Under the pieces are notes generated by a model. The model did no database searches and was not told the origin of the DNA. It saw only the letters and a program-made list of their open reading frames with translations. From Verticiella sediminum (GTDB lineage Bacteria > Pseudomonadota > Gammaproteobacteria > Burkholderiales > Burkholderiaceae_B): a stretch of DNA of 64,000 nt. The DNA lies in contig NZ_VLTJ01000011.1 in NCBI RefSeq assembly GCF_007558815.1, forward strand, positions 143,141 to 207,140. Direction: 5' to 3'. Of the stretch, positions 9,272 through 20,399 are shown in pieces (within the stretch, counting starts at the first letter, position 1; the number at the start of each line of letters is the position of its first letter). Both the position numbers and the translations under genes were made by a program.

Positions 9272-9778
9272 TTGAGCACTTCACGCTGGAAGCCCGCAGT
9301 CACCGTCGCCTCCGTCATCGAGCGCGATGGCCGTTTCCTGCTCGTCGAGGAAGAGACGAGGGAGGGCGTGCGCTGGAACCAGCCTGCCGGCCATCTGGAG
9401 CCGGGCGAATCCCTCGTCGACGCGGCGATCCGCGAGACGCTGGAAGAAACCGCCCATGACTTCACGCCCTGTGGGCTGCTCGGCGCGTACCTCTCGCCGG
9501 CGGGCGAGAGAGCCTATCTGCGCTTCGCCTTCGTCGGCGAAGTCGGCGCGCCGCGCGAGAACTTCGCGCTGGACACCGGCATCCTCAAGGCGTTCTGGGC
9601 CAGCATGGACGAGATCCGGGCCAACCTGCATCTGTTGCGCCATCCGGTCACGCTGCGCTGCCTGGAAGACTACCTCGAGCGCCGCGCCGCCGCGCTGCCC
9701 TGGCTGCCGCTGGCGGCCGTGAACTACCTGCCGGACGAAGTCACGCTGCTGTCCGACGTCGGCGCCGCGGGAGGCTGA
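9272..9778 (+). CDS. Nudix hydrolase (NudJ-like)
   Basis: This 168-residue protein has a complete Nudix box: Gly40, Glu46, Arg54-Glu55 and Glu58-Glu59 fit GX5EX7REUXEEX. These enzymes hydrolyse nucleoside diphosphates linked to another moiety. NudJ of E. coli removes phosphate from thiamine pyrophosphate intermediates and nucleotides. The start is an in-frame TTG and there is no internal Met in the N-terminal region to use instead. It is one base from mnmA, a nudJ-mnmA arrangement seen in other proteobacteria, which supports the assignment to the NudJ group. The substrate is inferred. Confidence 0.85.
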   Translation: MSTSRWKPAVTVASVIERDGRFLLVEEETREGVRWNQPAGHLEPGESLVDAAIRETLEETAHDFTPCGLLGAYLSPAGERAYLRFAFVGEVGAPRENFALDTGILKAFWASMDEIRANLHLLRHPVTLRCLEDYLERRAAALPWLPLAAVNYLPDEVTLLSDVGAAGG

Positions 9779-9779
9779 C

Positions 9780-10901
9780 GTGGGCAAGGGGCGTGTCGTC
9801 ATCGGCATGTCGGGCGGTGTCGATTCGTCGGTCTCGGCCTGGCTGCTCAAGCAGCAGGGCTACGACGTGGTCGGCCTCTTCATGAAGAACTGGGAGGACG
9901 ACGACGATTCCGAATACTGCTCGACGCGCCAGGATCTGCTCGACGCGGTCAGCGTGGCGGATCTGCTCGGCATCGAGATCGAGGCGGTCAACTTCGCCGG
10001 CGAGTACAAGGATCGCGTCTTCTCCGAGTTCCTGCGCGAGTATTCGGCCGGGCGCACGCCCAATCCCGACGTGCTGTGCAACGCCGAGATCAAGTTCAAG
10101 GCCTTCCTGGACCACGCCATGCGCATGGGCGCGGAGCGTATCGCCACCGGCCATTACGCGCGCGTGCGCACGCTCGAAGCCGGGCCGCGGGCGGGGCAGG
10201 TCCAGTTGCTCAAGGCGCTGGACGGCACCAAGGACCAGAGCTATTTCCTGCACCGGCTGAACCAGGCGCAGCTCGCGCGCACGCTGTTTCCCCTGGGCGA
10301 GATCGCCAAGACCGAGGTGCGCCGCATCGCCCGCGAGATCGGCCTGCCCAATGCCGCCAAGAAGGATTCGACGGGCATCTGCTTCATCGGCGAGCGTCCG
10401 TTCCGCGAGTTCCTGAACCGCTACCTGCCGAGCGCCCCGGGCCCGATCAAGACCGACGACGGGCGCGTCATCGGCGAGCACGTGGGCCTGTCGTTCTATA
10501 CCTTCGGCCAGCGCAAGGGGCTGGGCATCGGCGGGGTCAAGGGCCGGCAGGCGGCCGACGGCACCGCCGACGCGTGGTACGTGGCGCGCAAGGACATCCC
10601 CGCCAATACTTTGTACGTGGTCCAGGGGCACGACCATCCCTGGCTGCTCGCGCCGCGCCTGCGCGCCCTGGATGCGAGCTGGGTCGCCGGCGAAGCGCCC
10701 GCGCCCGGCGCCTATGGCGCCAAGACGCGCTATCGGCAGCCCGATGCCGCCTGCACGCTGCGCCAGGCGCAGGGCGACGGCTTTCAGCTCGATTTCACCG
10801 AGCCGCAATGGGCGGTGACGCCCGGGCAGTCGGCCGTGCTGTACGACGGCGATGTCTGCCTGGGCGGGGGCATCATCGAGGCGGCCGAGCAGGCGGGCTG
10901 A
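9780..10901 (+). CDS. mnmA: tRNA-specific 2-thiouridylase MnmA
   Basis: This 373-residue enzyme thiolates U34 of tRNA-Lys, -Glu and -Gln (the s2U step of mnm5s2U) using ATP and persulfide sulfur from the Tus/IscS relay. The PP-loop [15 protein letters not shown] lies at residues 9-23. The catalytic cysteines are Cys100 in [12 protein letters not shown] and Cys201 in [16 protein letters not shown] and [15 protein letters not shown] are further signatures. The start is GTG at 9780, one base after the Nudix stop. Length matches the family (360-375). The enzyme is cytosolic. Confidence 0.95.
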   Translation: MGKGRVVIGMSGGVDSSVSAWLLKQQGYDVVGLFMKNWEDDDDSEYCSTRQDLLDAVSVADLLGIEIEAVNFAGEYKDRVFSEFLREYSAGRTPNPDVLCNAEIKFKAFLDHAMRMGAERIATGHYARVRTLEAGPRAGQVQLLKALDGTKDQSYFLHRLNQAQLARTLFPLGEIAKTEVRRIAREIGLPNAAKKDSTGICFIGERPFREFLNRYLPSAPGPIKTDDGRVIGEHVGLSFYTFGQRKGLGIGGVKGRQAADGTADAWYVARKDIPANTLYVVQGHDHPWLLAPRLRALDASWVAGEAPAPGAYGAKTRYRQPDAACTLRQAQGDGFQLDFTEPQWAVTPGQSAVLYDGDVCLGGGIIEAAEQAG

Positions 10902-10938
10902 CCGCCTCGCGGCCGCGCCGCCGGCGCAGTGGGCGGTG

Positions 10939-11958
10939 TCAGCCCTGCGCCAAGCCCAGCTTCTCGATCAGCACCTTGTCCTCGCGGTAGGTCTGCTCGG
11001 CCCAGGCGCGGTAGTCCTCGCTGTTGCGATACCAGACCTCCTGGTTGAGCTGGGCCAGCACTTCCTCGTGGCGCGGGTCGGCCATGGCCTGGTGGATCGC
11101 GTCGTGCAGCTTGGCGACGATGGCCGGGTCCATCCCCCTGGGGCCCGCGATCCCGTAGGGCGACGCCGAGATCACGCCATAGCCGAGTTCGTTGGCGGTC
11201 GGTACCTCCGGCCAGCGCTGGGTGCGCTTCTCGCCGAAGGTGGTGAGCAGGCGCATCTGGCCCGCGTCGACGAACTTGTCCCAGCCGCTGGCGTCGCTCT
11301 GCGCCATCACGTGCCCGCCCAGCAGCGCCTGCTGCAGATCGGCGTTGCCCTTGAAGGGCACGTGGTTGAGTTCGACCTTGGCGTTGATCGCCACCTGTTC
11401 CATGATGAGGTGCGGCGATGTGCCGACGCCGGTCGAACCGTAGTCGATCCGGCCGGGCCTGGCCCGCGCGGCTTCGATGTATTCGTCGAAGGTCTTGAAG
11501 GGCGAGTCGGCGCGCACGGTGAAGCCGAAGGTGTAGCCCGTCACGCCGATGATGAAGGTGAAGTCGCGCAGCGGGTCCCAGGCCAGCTTCTGCATGTGCG
11601 GCATGCGCAGCATGCCCATCGGGAACTGGCTCACCGTGTAGCCGTCGGGGGCCGCGTTGACCATGGTCGCGGGGCCGAGCGTGCCGCCCGCGCCGGGACG
11701 GTTCTCGACGATCACGGTCTGGCCGAGCTGCTCGCCCAGGATCTGCCCGAGCAGGCGCAGATGGCGATCGGTCGAGCCGCCCGCCGGCCAGGGCACGATG
11801 AGGGTGATCGGCTTGTTCGGATAGTTGGCGGCCGCTGCGGATTGCGCCCGGGCAGCGCCCAGGCCCAGGGTGCCGAGCGCGGTGGCGCCGGCGATTCCGG
11901 CGCCCGCGTGCAGCATGCGCCGGCGCGTGCGCGATGCCGGCCGGTGGGATTCGGTCAT
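10939..11958 (-). CDS. Bug-family (TctC) periplasmic binding protein
   Basis: This 339-residue protein has a long N-terminal export signal with RTRRRMLHAGAGIAGATALG (Tat-like, with a run of Arg before a hydrophobic stretch) ending near GAARAQS. The mature protein has the Bug signature NYPNKPITLIVPWPAGGSTD, then VIVENRPGAGG, PFKTFDEYIEAARARPGRIDYGSTG, and EVPTANELGY. Bug proteins bind carboxylates, amino acids or other small acids; some feed tripartite tricarboxylate transporters, but no TctA/TctB gene is adjacent, as is usual for this expanded family in Bordetella-like bacteria. The ATG is preceded by AAGGAGAC. The ligand is unknown. Confidence 0.9.
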   Translation of the reverse strand: MTESHRPASRTRRRMLHAGAGIAGATALGTLGLGAARAQSAAAANYPNKPITLIVPWPAGGSTDRHLRLLGQILGEQLGQTVIVENRPGAGGTLGPATMVNAAPDGYTVSQFPMGMLRMPHMQKLAWDPLRDFTFIIGVTGYTFGFTVRADSPFKTFDEYIEAARARPGRIDYGSTGVGTSPHLIMEQVAINAKVELNHVPFKGNADLQQALLGGHVMAQSDASGWDKFVDAGQMRLLTTFGEKRTQRWPEVPTANELGYGVISASPYGIAGPRGMDPAIVAKLHDAIHQAMADPRHEEVLAQLNQEVWYRNSEDYRAWAEQTYREDKVLIEKLGLAQG

Positions 11959-13916
<1,958 letters not shown>

Positions 13917-13992
13917 AAGCCCCCACGCTCACTGCGTTCGCTGCCCCCCGAGTGGGTTTCAACCTCCTTCGGGCGGCCGTGCGGAGGTTGAA
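13917..13992 (+). repeat. REP-like palindromic element enclosing the kdsA ribosome site
   Basis: The whole 76-bp gap between pyrG and kdsA looks like a repetitive extragenic palindrome. It begins with CCCCCACGCTCACTGCGTTC, a sequence style I recognise from intergenic repeats of Burkholderiales. It ends with a perfect 10-bp inverted repeat, TTCAACCTCC (13960-13969) and GGAGGTTGAA (13985-13994, running into the ATG). The right arm contains the kdsA Shine-Dalgarno GGAGG, so the RNA hairpin would sequester it. No second copy was seen in this window. Confidence 0.55.
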
Positions 13993-14862
13993 ATGAATCT
14001 CTGCGGATTCCCGGTCGGCCTGAACCATCCGTTCTTCCTGATCGCCGGTCCCTGCGTGATCGAATCGCGCGAGCTGGCGATGGACACGGCCGGGCGCCTG
14101 AAGGAGATCACCGGCCGCCTGGGCATTCCGTTCATCTACAAGAGCTCGTTCGACAAGGCCAACCGCAGTTCCGGCAAGTCGTTCCGGGGGCCCGGCATGG
14201 ACGAAGGCCTGAAGATCCTGGCCGACGTGCGCGACCAGATCGGCGTGCCGGTGCTCACCGATGTGCACGACATTCCCCAGGTCGAACCCGTGGCCGCTGT
14301 GGTCGACGTGTTGCAGACGCCCGCCTTTCTGTGCCGGCAGACCGACTTCATCAACGCCTGCGCGGCCAGCGGCAAGCCGGTCAACATCAAGAAGGGCCAG
14401 TTCCTCGCTCCGCACGACATGCTGCAGGTCGTGGCCAAGGCGCGCGCCGCCTCGATCGAGGCGGGCGGCGACGGCAGCAACGTCCTGGTCTGCGAGCGCG
14501 GCGCCTCGTTCGGCTACAACAACCTGGTGTCCGACATGCGCTCGCTCGCCATCATGCGCGAGACGGGCTGTCCGGTGGTGTTCGACGCCACGCATTCGGT
14601 GCAACTGCCGGGCGGGCAGGGCAGCAGTTCCGGCGGCCAGCGCGAGTTCGTGCCGGTGCTGGCTCGGGCCGCGGTGGCGGTGGGCGTGGCCGGTCTCTTC
14701 ATGGAGACCCACCCGGACCCGGCGCATGCCTTGTCCGACGGGCCGAACGCCGTTCCCCTCGACCTGATCGAACCCTTGCTGGCCACGCTGCGCGAGCTGG
14801 ACGCGCTCACCAAGAAGGCCGGCTTCATCGAAGAGCGCTTCGGGCCGGCGACGCAGGGCTGA
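13993..14862 (+). CDS. kdsA: 3-deoxy-8-phosphooctulonate (KDO8P) synthase
   Basis: This 289-residue enzyme condenses phosphoenolpyruvate with arabinose 5-phosphate to KDO-8-phosphate, the committed step to the inner-core sugar of lipopolysaccharide. Family blocks are all present: [94 protein letters not shown] and [15 protein letters not shown]. An Asn at residue 11-12 region and Cys in GPCVIE suggest a class needing comparison for metal dependence. The ATG at 13993 has GGAGG five bases upstream, inside a hairpin arm. It follows pyrG by 76 bp. Confidence 0.96.
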   Translation: MNLCGFPVGLNHPFFLIAGPCVIESRELAMDTAGRLKEITGRLGIPFIYKSSFDKANRSSGKSFRGPGMDEGLKILADVRDQIGVPVLTDVHDIPQVEPVAAVVDVLQTPAFLCRQTDFINACAASGKPVNIKKGQFLAPHDMLQVVAKARAASIEAGGDGSNVLVCERGASFGYNNLVSDMRSLAIMRETGCPVVFDATHSVQLPGGQGSSSGGQREFVPVLARAAVAVGVAGLFMETHPDPAHALSDGPNAVPLDLIEPLLATLRELDALTKKAGFIEERFGPATQG

Positions 14863-14997
14863 TGCGTCGCGCCGCCTCTGACGAGTCGTCACATTCGCCC
14901 GGGCGGGGCGCGGGTACAATCGCCGCCAACGCGATATTCGCCGGGCGGTACCGCTGCCGCCCCGGCCTCCTCTTTTCATGTTCACGGAATCTACTAG

Positions 14998-16287
<1,290 letters not shown>

Positions 16288-16316
16288 GCTGGCCGGCCGA
16301 TAGGGGGTAGTCCACC

Positions 16317-16637
16317 ATGCGTGCCTTCGTCGTGGCGCTGCTGATCGGCCTGGCGCTGATCCAGTACCCCCTGTGGTGGGGCAAGGGCGGCTGGCAGCGG
16401 GTCTGGGAGATGCAGCGCCAGATCGGCGCCCAGAACGACCTGAACGCCGGCCTGCGCCTGCGCAATGCGGCGCTGGAAGCCGAACTGAAGGATCTGCAGG
16501 CGGGCACCGACGCCATCGAGGAGCGGGCCCGCCAGGAGCTCGGTCTGGTGAGCGGCGAGGAGGTGTTCGTCCAGTTCATGGAGGGCGCCTCGCTGCGCAA
16601 CGTGATGCCCGCGCCACCGGCGCCCGCCCCACGCTGA
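16317..16637 (+). CDS. ftsB: Cell division protein FtsB
   Basis: This 106-residue bitopic membrane protein has one N-terminal TM helix (residues 2-20), a periplasmic coiled coil (about 25-70; heptads around QRQIGAQNDLNAGLRLRNAALEAE and LKDLQAGTDAIEERARQELG), and a Pro/Ala-rich C-terminal tail. FtsB forms a complex with FtsQ and FtsL at the septum and relays the activation signal to FtsWI. It lies 29 bp after eno, the conserved eno-ftsB order, and is followed by a strong terminator. The ATG at 16317 has GGGGG-containing sequence upstream. Confidence 0.92.
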   Translation: MRAFVVALLIGLALIQYPLWWGKGGWQRVWEMQRQIGAQNDLNAGLRLRNAALEAELKDLQAGTDAIEERARQELGLVSGEEVFVQFMEGASLRNVMPAPPAPAPR

Positions 16638-16650
16638 CCGTCCTGCCGCG

Positions 16651-16686
16651 CAAAAAAAAAGCCTTCCTCCGGGAAGGCTTTTTTGC
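16651..16686 (+). terminator. Rho-independent terminator after ftsB
   Basis: The stem AAGCCTTCC/GGGAAGGCTT with a short loop is flanked by A9 on the left and T6 on the right, so it can act in both directions. It closes the pyrG-ftsB block 13 bp after the ftsB stop. Confidence 0.85.
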
Positions 16687-16748
16687 GTGGCGGCGTCGAC
16701 CCTGTGCTGTCCGCATAACGAGCGAACGCGTTTGCTCAGCCTGAACGT

Positions 16749-16776
16749 TTGAAACCAAACTAATTTCTTCTATACT
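16749..16776 (+). promoter_or_regulatory. Sigma-70 promoter for the TRAP operon
   Basis: TTGAAA (16749-16754) and TATACT (16771-16776) are separated by 16 bp in an AT-rich island. This is 124 bp upstream of dctP and directly downstream of the ftsB terminator. The match is inferred from sequence only. Confidence 0.6.
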
Positions 16777-16899
16777 GATTGCACAAGAAGCCGCGGGCGG
16801 TTGCGGCTCGACATCGGCAGGGTAGGAACGTGTTACGCCGAGCCGGCAAAGATGCCAGAATAGGCGTCACAACGTCGAACAACCAACAGGAGACACTGC

Positions 16900-17931
16900 A
16901 TGAAGCGCTTTCCCCTCAAGGCTCTGGCCGGGGCCGTGCTGGCCACGGCCGCCATGGGCGCGGCCCAGGCGGCCGATGTCACCCTCCGGTATACCCACTT
17001 CTGGCCGTCCGCATCGCGCGTGCATACCGAGGTCTTCGAGGCCTGGGCCAAGTCGATCGAGCAGGCTTCCGACGGGCGCATCCGGGTGCAGGTGTTCCCG
17101 GCGCAGACGCTGGCCAAGGCCGACGGCTCCTACCAGGCGACAGTGAACGGCGTGGCCGACATCGTCAGCACCGCCCAGGGCTATACCGCGGGGCGCTTCC
17201 CGCTCAGCCAGATCGTCGAGTTCCCCGGCATGGGCGAGACGTCCCTGCAGAGCGGCTGCATTCTGCAGAGCCTGTACGACAAGGGCATGCTCGACAAGGA
17301 ATACGCCGACAGCAAGGTGCTCTACATGTTCACCACCGGCCCCGGCGTGCTGCACACGCGCGACAAGAGCATTCCCAACCCGGACGCGCTCAAGGGCCTG
17401 CGCATGCGCAACCCGGCGGCGATCGCCGGGCAGGTGCTGCAGAAGGCCGGCGCGCGCAACGTATCCATGCCGGCCCCCGAAGCCTACGAGTCGATGCAGC
17501 GCGGCGTGATCGACGGCACCGCCTTCCCCTGGGAGGCGATGCAGGTGTTCCGCCTCAACGAACTCGCTTCGCACCACACGCACGTCCCGGTGTATTCGAC
17601 GGTGTTCGTCACCGCGATGAACAAGCGCACCTACGATCGCCTGCCGGACGATCTCAAGAAAGTCATCGACGATCACTCCGGCGCGAAGTGGCAGCAGCGC
17701 GCCGCGGCGGTGTTCGACGCGCTCGACGTGGAAGGCCGCCAGGCCGCGGAGAAGGCCGGCAACGAGATCATCGTGGTCGACGACCCGATGAAGGACGCCG
17801 CCTGGGGGCCGCTGCTGCAGTCCGTGGTCGACGACTATCTCGGCGGCCTCAAGAAGCAGAACCTGCCGGGCGAGGACGTCTACAAGGCTGCGCTCGAGGC
17901 CAAGTCGAGCTGTCCCGCCACGGCGGGTTGA
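16900..17931 (+). CDS. TRAP transporter periplasmic binding protein (DctP)
   Basis: This 343-residue protein has a Sec signal peptide (residues 1-25, ending AQAADVT). The mature domain carries TRAP DctP features: TLRYTHFWPSASRVHTEVFEAWAKSIE at the N-terminus, the ADGSYQATVNGVADI region, and the conserved carboxylate-binding Arg region LKGLRMRNPAA near residue 165. It captures an organic acid for the DctQM permease encoded just downstream. The ATG at 16900 follows ACAGGAG at a good distance. The ligand is unknown; the TEVFEAW and FPWEAMQ segments resemble TRAP proteins assigned to aromatic or keto acids only loosely. Confidence 0.92.
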   Translation: MKRFPLKALAGAVLATAAMGAAQAADVTLRYTHFWPSASRVHTEVFEAWAKSIEQASDGRIRVQVFPAQTLAKADGSYQATVNGVADIVSTAQGYTAGRFPLSQIVEFPGMGETSLQSGCILQSLYDKGMLDKEYADSKVLYMFTTGPGVLHTRDKSIPNPDALKGLRMRNPAAIAGQVLQKAGARNVSMPAPEAYESMQRGVIDGTAFPWEAMQVFRLNELASHHTHVPVYSTVFVTAMNKRTYDRLPDDLKKVIDDHSGAKWQQRAAAVFDALDVEGRQAAEKAGNEIIVVDDPMKDAAWGPLLQSVVDDYLGGLKKQNLPGEDVYKAALEAKSSCPATAG

Positions 17932-17968
17932 TGGTGTGCGCGCGGCGGGCGCGTCCCGCCGCTGCGAT

Positions 17969-18061
17969 GAGCCGGCCCGGGGTGTGGATCGACAGCCGCC
18001 CGAGCGCCCGGGACGCCGTCCCGGCGAGGGCATGTCGATCCGCCCGCCCTGGCGCCGGCTC
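17969..18061 (+). repeat. Nested inverted repeats between dctP and dctQ
   Basis: Three concentric inverted repeats are seen in the 233-bp dctP-dctQ gap. GAGCCGGC (17969-17976) pairs with GCCGGCTC (18054-18061), GGATCGACA (17986-17994) pairs with TGTCGATCC (18033-18041), and CCGGGAC (18008-18014) pairs with GTCCCGG (18018-18024). As RNA this could form one long irregular hairpin. There is no T-run, so it is not a typical terminator. It may stabilise the dctP part of the message or reduce read-through. Confidence 0.7.
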
Positions 18062-18164
18062 GTTTTGTCTGATTCGAGGGATTGACGATGTCCTATGCCG
18101 TCTGGGCCCGGGCTCACAGGGCGCCTTGGGGGCGGGCCGGCCGCCTGTCGCGGCGGGAGCAGCC

Positions 18165-18677
18165 ATGAAAGCGATCGACCTCGTGCTGGAACGCATCGCG
18201 CGGGTGCTGCTCGCGCTCGCCGGCGTGGCCCTGATCGCCATGATGTTCGTCGTGATGTTCGACGTGCTCGTGCGCAACCTGAGCGGGATCATTCCGGCGC
18301 TGCAGGACCTGAAGTACTACGGCACGATCGAGATCGTGCGCTACCTGTTCCTGTTCGCCATGGCGGGCACCATGCCGTGGGGCGTGGAGAAATCCCAGGT
18401 GGTGGTCGAACTCTTCACGCAGCGGTTCTCGGCCAGCGCGCAGGCGCGCATCGACGCCTTCTTTCTGCTCGGCTATTTTCTTCTCGGCAGTTTCATGGCC
18501 TACAGCCTCTTCATCGCGGGCACGCATGCCTACGTCACGGGCGAGACCACGCCCGATCTGCTGATTCCCTTGGGGCCGATCCGCTACGCCACGGCGTTCT
18601 GCATGGGCTTGATGGCCTTGCGCGCGCTGCTGGCCGCGATACGCGGCATGAGCCGGGGAGCAGCCCATGTCGCCTGA
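18165..18677 (+). CDS. TRAP transporter small permease (DctQ)
   Basis: This 170-residue membrane protein has four predicted TM helices: VLLALAGVALIAMMFVVMFDVL, YGTIEIVRYLFLFAMAG, AFFLLGYFLLGSFMAYSLFI and YATAFCMGLMALRALLAAI. The FDVLVRN motif at the end of TM1 and the G-x-E-K-S-Q-V-x-V-E-L segment are typical of DctQ. It partners with DctM in the Na+-driven TRAP permease. The start at 18165 follows GGGAG. The last 11 bases overlap dctM. Confidence 0.9.
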   Translation: MKAIDLVLERIARVLLALAGVALIAMMFVVMFDVLVRNLSGIIPALQDLKYYGTIEIVRYLFLFAMAGTMPWGVEKSQVVVELFTQRFSASAQARIDAFFLLGYFLLGSFMAYSLFIAGTHAYVTGETTPDLLIPLGPIRYATAFCMGLMALRALLAAIRGMSRGAAHVA

Positions 18678-19962
18678 AGTCACCGGCGTCGTCGGCATTC
18701 TCGTGCTGCTCGTGCTGCTGGCGGTGCGCATGCCCATCGCCCTGTCGATGGCCACCGTCGGGCTGGGCGGCTTCACCTACCTCGTGGGCTGGGAGCCGGC
18801 GCTCGCGATCCTGGAATCGGCCCCGACCGATGTCCTGACGAATTTCGGTTTCAGCGCGATTCCGCTGTTCATCTTCATGGGCGTGCTCGCGTCCAAGGCA
18901 CGCATGGCGGGCGAGCTGTTCGACATGGCGCGCACCGTCTTCGGCGCCTGGCGCGGCGGCATGGCCATGGCCGCCGTGATGGCCAGCGGCACGTTCTCGG
19001 CGATCTCCGGCTCGTCGCTCGCCACCGCCGCCACGATCAGCAAGGTCGCCTTGCCCGAGATGGAGAAAAAGGGGTATGCGCAGTCGCTGGCCTCCGGGGT
19101 GCTGGCCGCGGGCGGGACGCTGGGGGTCATCATCCCGCCCAGCATCGCCTTGCTGCTGTACGGGCTGATCACCGAGCAATCGGTGGGCGCGCTGTTCATC
19201 GCCGCGCTGGTGCCGGGCCTGCTCGGCGTGGTCTGCTATGCGCTTGCGGTCTGGCTGGTGGTCACGCTCAAGCCCCAACTGGCCGGCGAGCCGATGCCGG
19301 CGACCACCTTCGGCGAGAAAGTGCGCTCGTTGCGCTCGGTGGGCCCCTTCCTGATCATCTTCCTGATCGTGCTGGGCGGGCTCTATACCGGGTTCTTCAC
19401 GCCCACCGAAGCCGCGGCCGTCGGCACCTTCGCCACGCTGGTGGTGGCGGTGATGCGCGGTGTCGGCCTGCACGACATCGTGTCCGCGGTCGGGGAATCG
19501 CTGGCCATGGCGGTGGTCATCTTCTTCATGCTGCTCGGCGCGGAGATCTTCGGCTACTTCCTTTCGGTGTCGCGCCTGTCGTTCTATATCTCGGACCTGA
19601 TCAGCGGCGCCGGCATGGCGCCGATCGGCGTGCTGCTGTGCATCCTGCTGCTGTATCTGGTGCTGGGCTGCTTCATGGATTCGATGGCCATGATGCTGCT
19701 CACCGTGCCGGTGGTGTTCCCGGCCGTGATGGCGGCGGGCTTCGATCCGATCTGGTTCGGCGTCATCACCGTCATCACGGTGGAGATCGGCCTCATCACG
19801 CCGCCTGTGGGCATGAACGTCTTCGTCATCAAGGCGGCGGCGCGGCACGTGCCCCTGAGCGCGATCTTCCGGGGCGTGACGCCATTCATCGTGGCCGACC
19901 TGTTCCGCCTCGCGCTGCTCGTGGCCTTCCCCTGGCTGATGATCGGCGTGCTGGTCGGCTAG
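18667..19962 (+). CDS. TRAP transporter large permease (DctM)
   Basis: This 431-residue protein has about 12 membrane helices and belongs to the DctM/ion-transporter superfamily. Characteristic blocks are NFGFSAIPLFIFMGVLASKA, GTFSAISGSSLATAATISKVALPEM, GGTLGVIIPPSIALLLYG, GFFTPTEAAAVG and LVLGCFMDSMAMMLLTVPV. These include the Na+ and substrate-site loops with two-fold pseudo-symmetry. It overlaps dctQ by 11 bp, so the genes are coupled. It completes the TRAP operon. Confidence 0.95.
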   Translation: MSPEVTGVVGILVLLVLLAVRMPIALSMATVGLGGFTYLVGWEPALAILESAPTDVLTNFGFSAIPLFIFMGVLASKARMAGELFDMARTVFGAWRGGMAMAAVMASGTFSAISGSSLATAATISKVALPEMEKKGYAQSLASGVLAAGGTLGVIIPPSIALLLYGLITEQSVGALFIAALVPGLLGVVCYALAVWLVVTLKPQLAGEPMPATTFGEKVRSLRSVGPFLIIFLIVLGGLYTGFFTPTEAAAVGTFATLVVAVMRGVGLHDIVSAVGESLAMAVVIFFMLLGAEIFGYFLSVSRLSFYISDLISGAGMAPIGVLLCILLLYLVLGCFMDSMAMMLLTVPVVFPAVMAAGFDPIWFGVITVITVEIGLITPPVGMNVFVIKAAARHVPLSAIFRGVTPFIVADLFRLALLVAFPWLMIGVLVG

Positions 19963-20020
19963 GGATGCCCGTCCTCGGGGGCGAGGGCGGGTACCGCATG
20001 CCGGCACCCGGCATTCGCGG

Positions 20021-20320
20021 TCAGATCTCGACCGGGGCCTGCGGGTAGGCCTTGCCCCAGTGATAGAGCTCGACCTTCTCGCGCAGGCCATTCTGCATGA
20101 AAGGATCGCCCTGGATCATCGCCTGGGCCGCTTCGAAGCTGTCGGCGCGGATGAGCCACAGCGCACCGACCGGCGTGCTGTCGGCCGCGCCCGTGCGCAG
20201 GGGGCCGGCGGCCACGATGGCGGCGGCATTCTGCTCCAGCCATTGCATGTGCGCATCCATGTGCGCATTGCGTATGGCCAGGCCGTTGGGGATGTCATAG
20301 AAGCGGACGGCGAACAGCAT
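20021..20320 (-). CDS. YciI family protein
   Basis: This 99-residue protein belongs to the YciI/YCII-related (dimeric alpha-beta barrel) family. It begins MLFAVRFYDIPNGLAIRNAHMDAHMQWL, then has IVAAGPLR, VGALWLIRADSFEAAQAMIQGDPF and a terminal VELYHWGKAYP. The conserved His in AHMDAHMQW and Asp in GDPF match the putative active site. The function of most members is unknown; a few are dehydrochlorinase- or muconolactone isomerase-like. The start at 20320 excludes a long upstream in-frame extension that shows no homology. It converges with the TRAP operon. Confidence 0.85.
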   Translation of the reverse strand: MLFAVRFYDIPNGLAIRNAHMDAHMQWLEQNAAAIVAAGPLRTGAADSTPVGALWLIRADSFEAAQAMIQGDPFMQNGLREKVELYHWGKAYPQAPVEI

Positions 20321-20399
20321 GTCGGGTTCCAAAGGTTGTCGGTGCGATCGATGATAGCAGGCGGCCCGGGCCGCGCCGCCGCTTGCGCACCGTGCGCGT

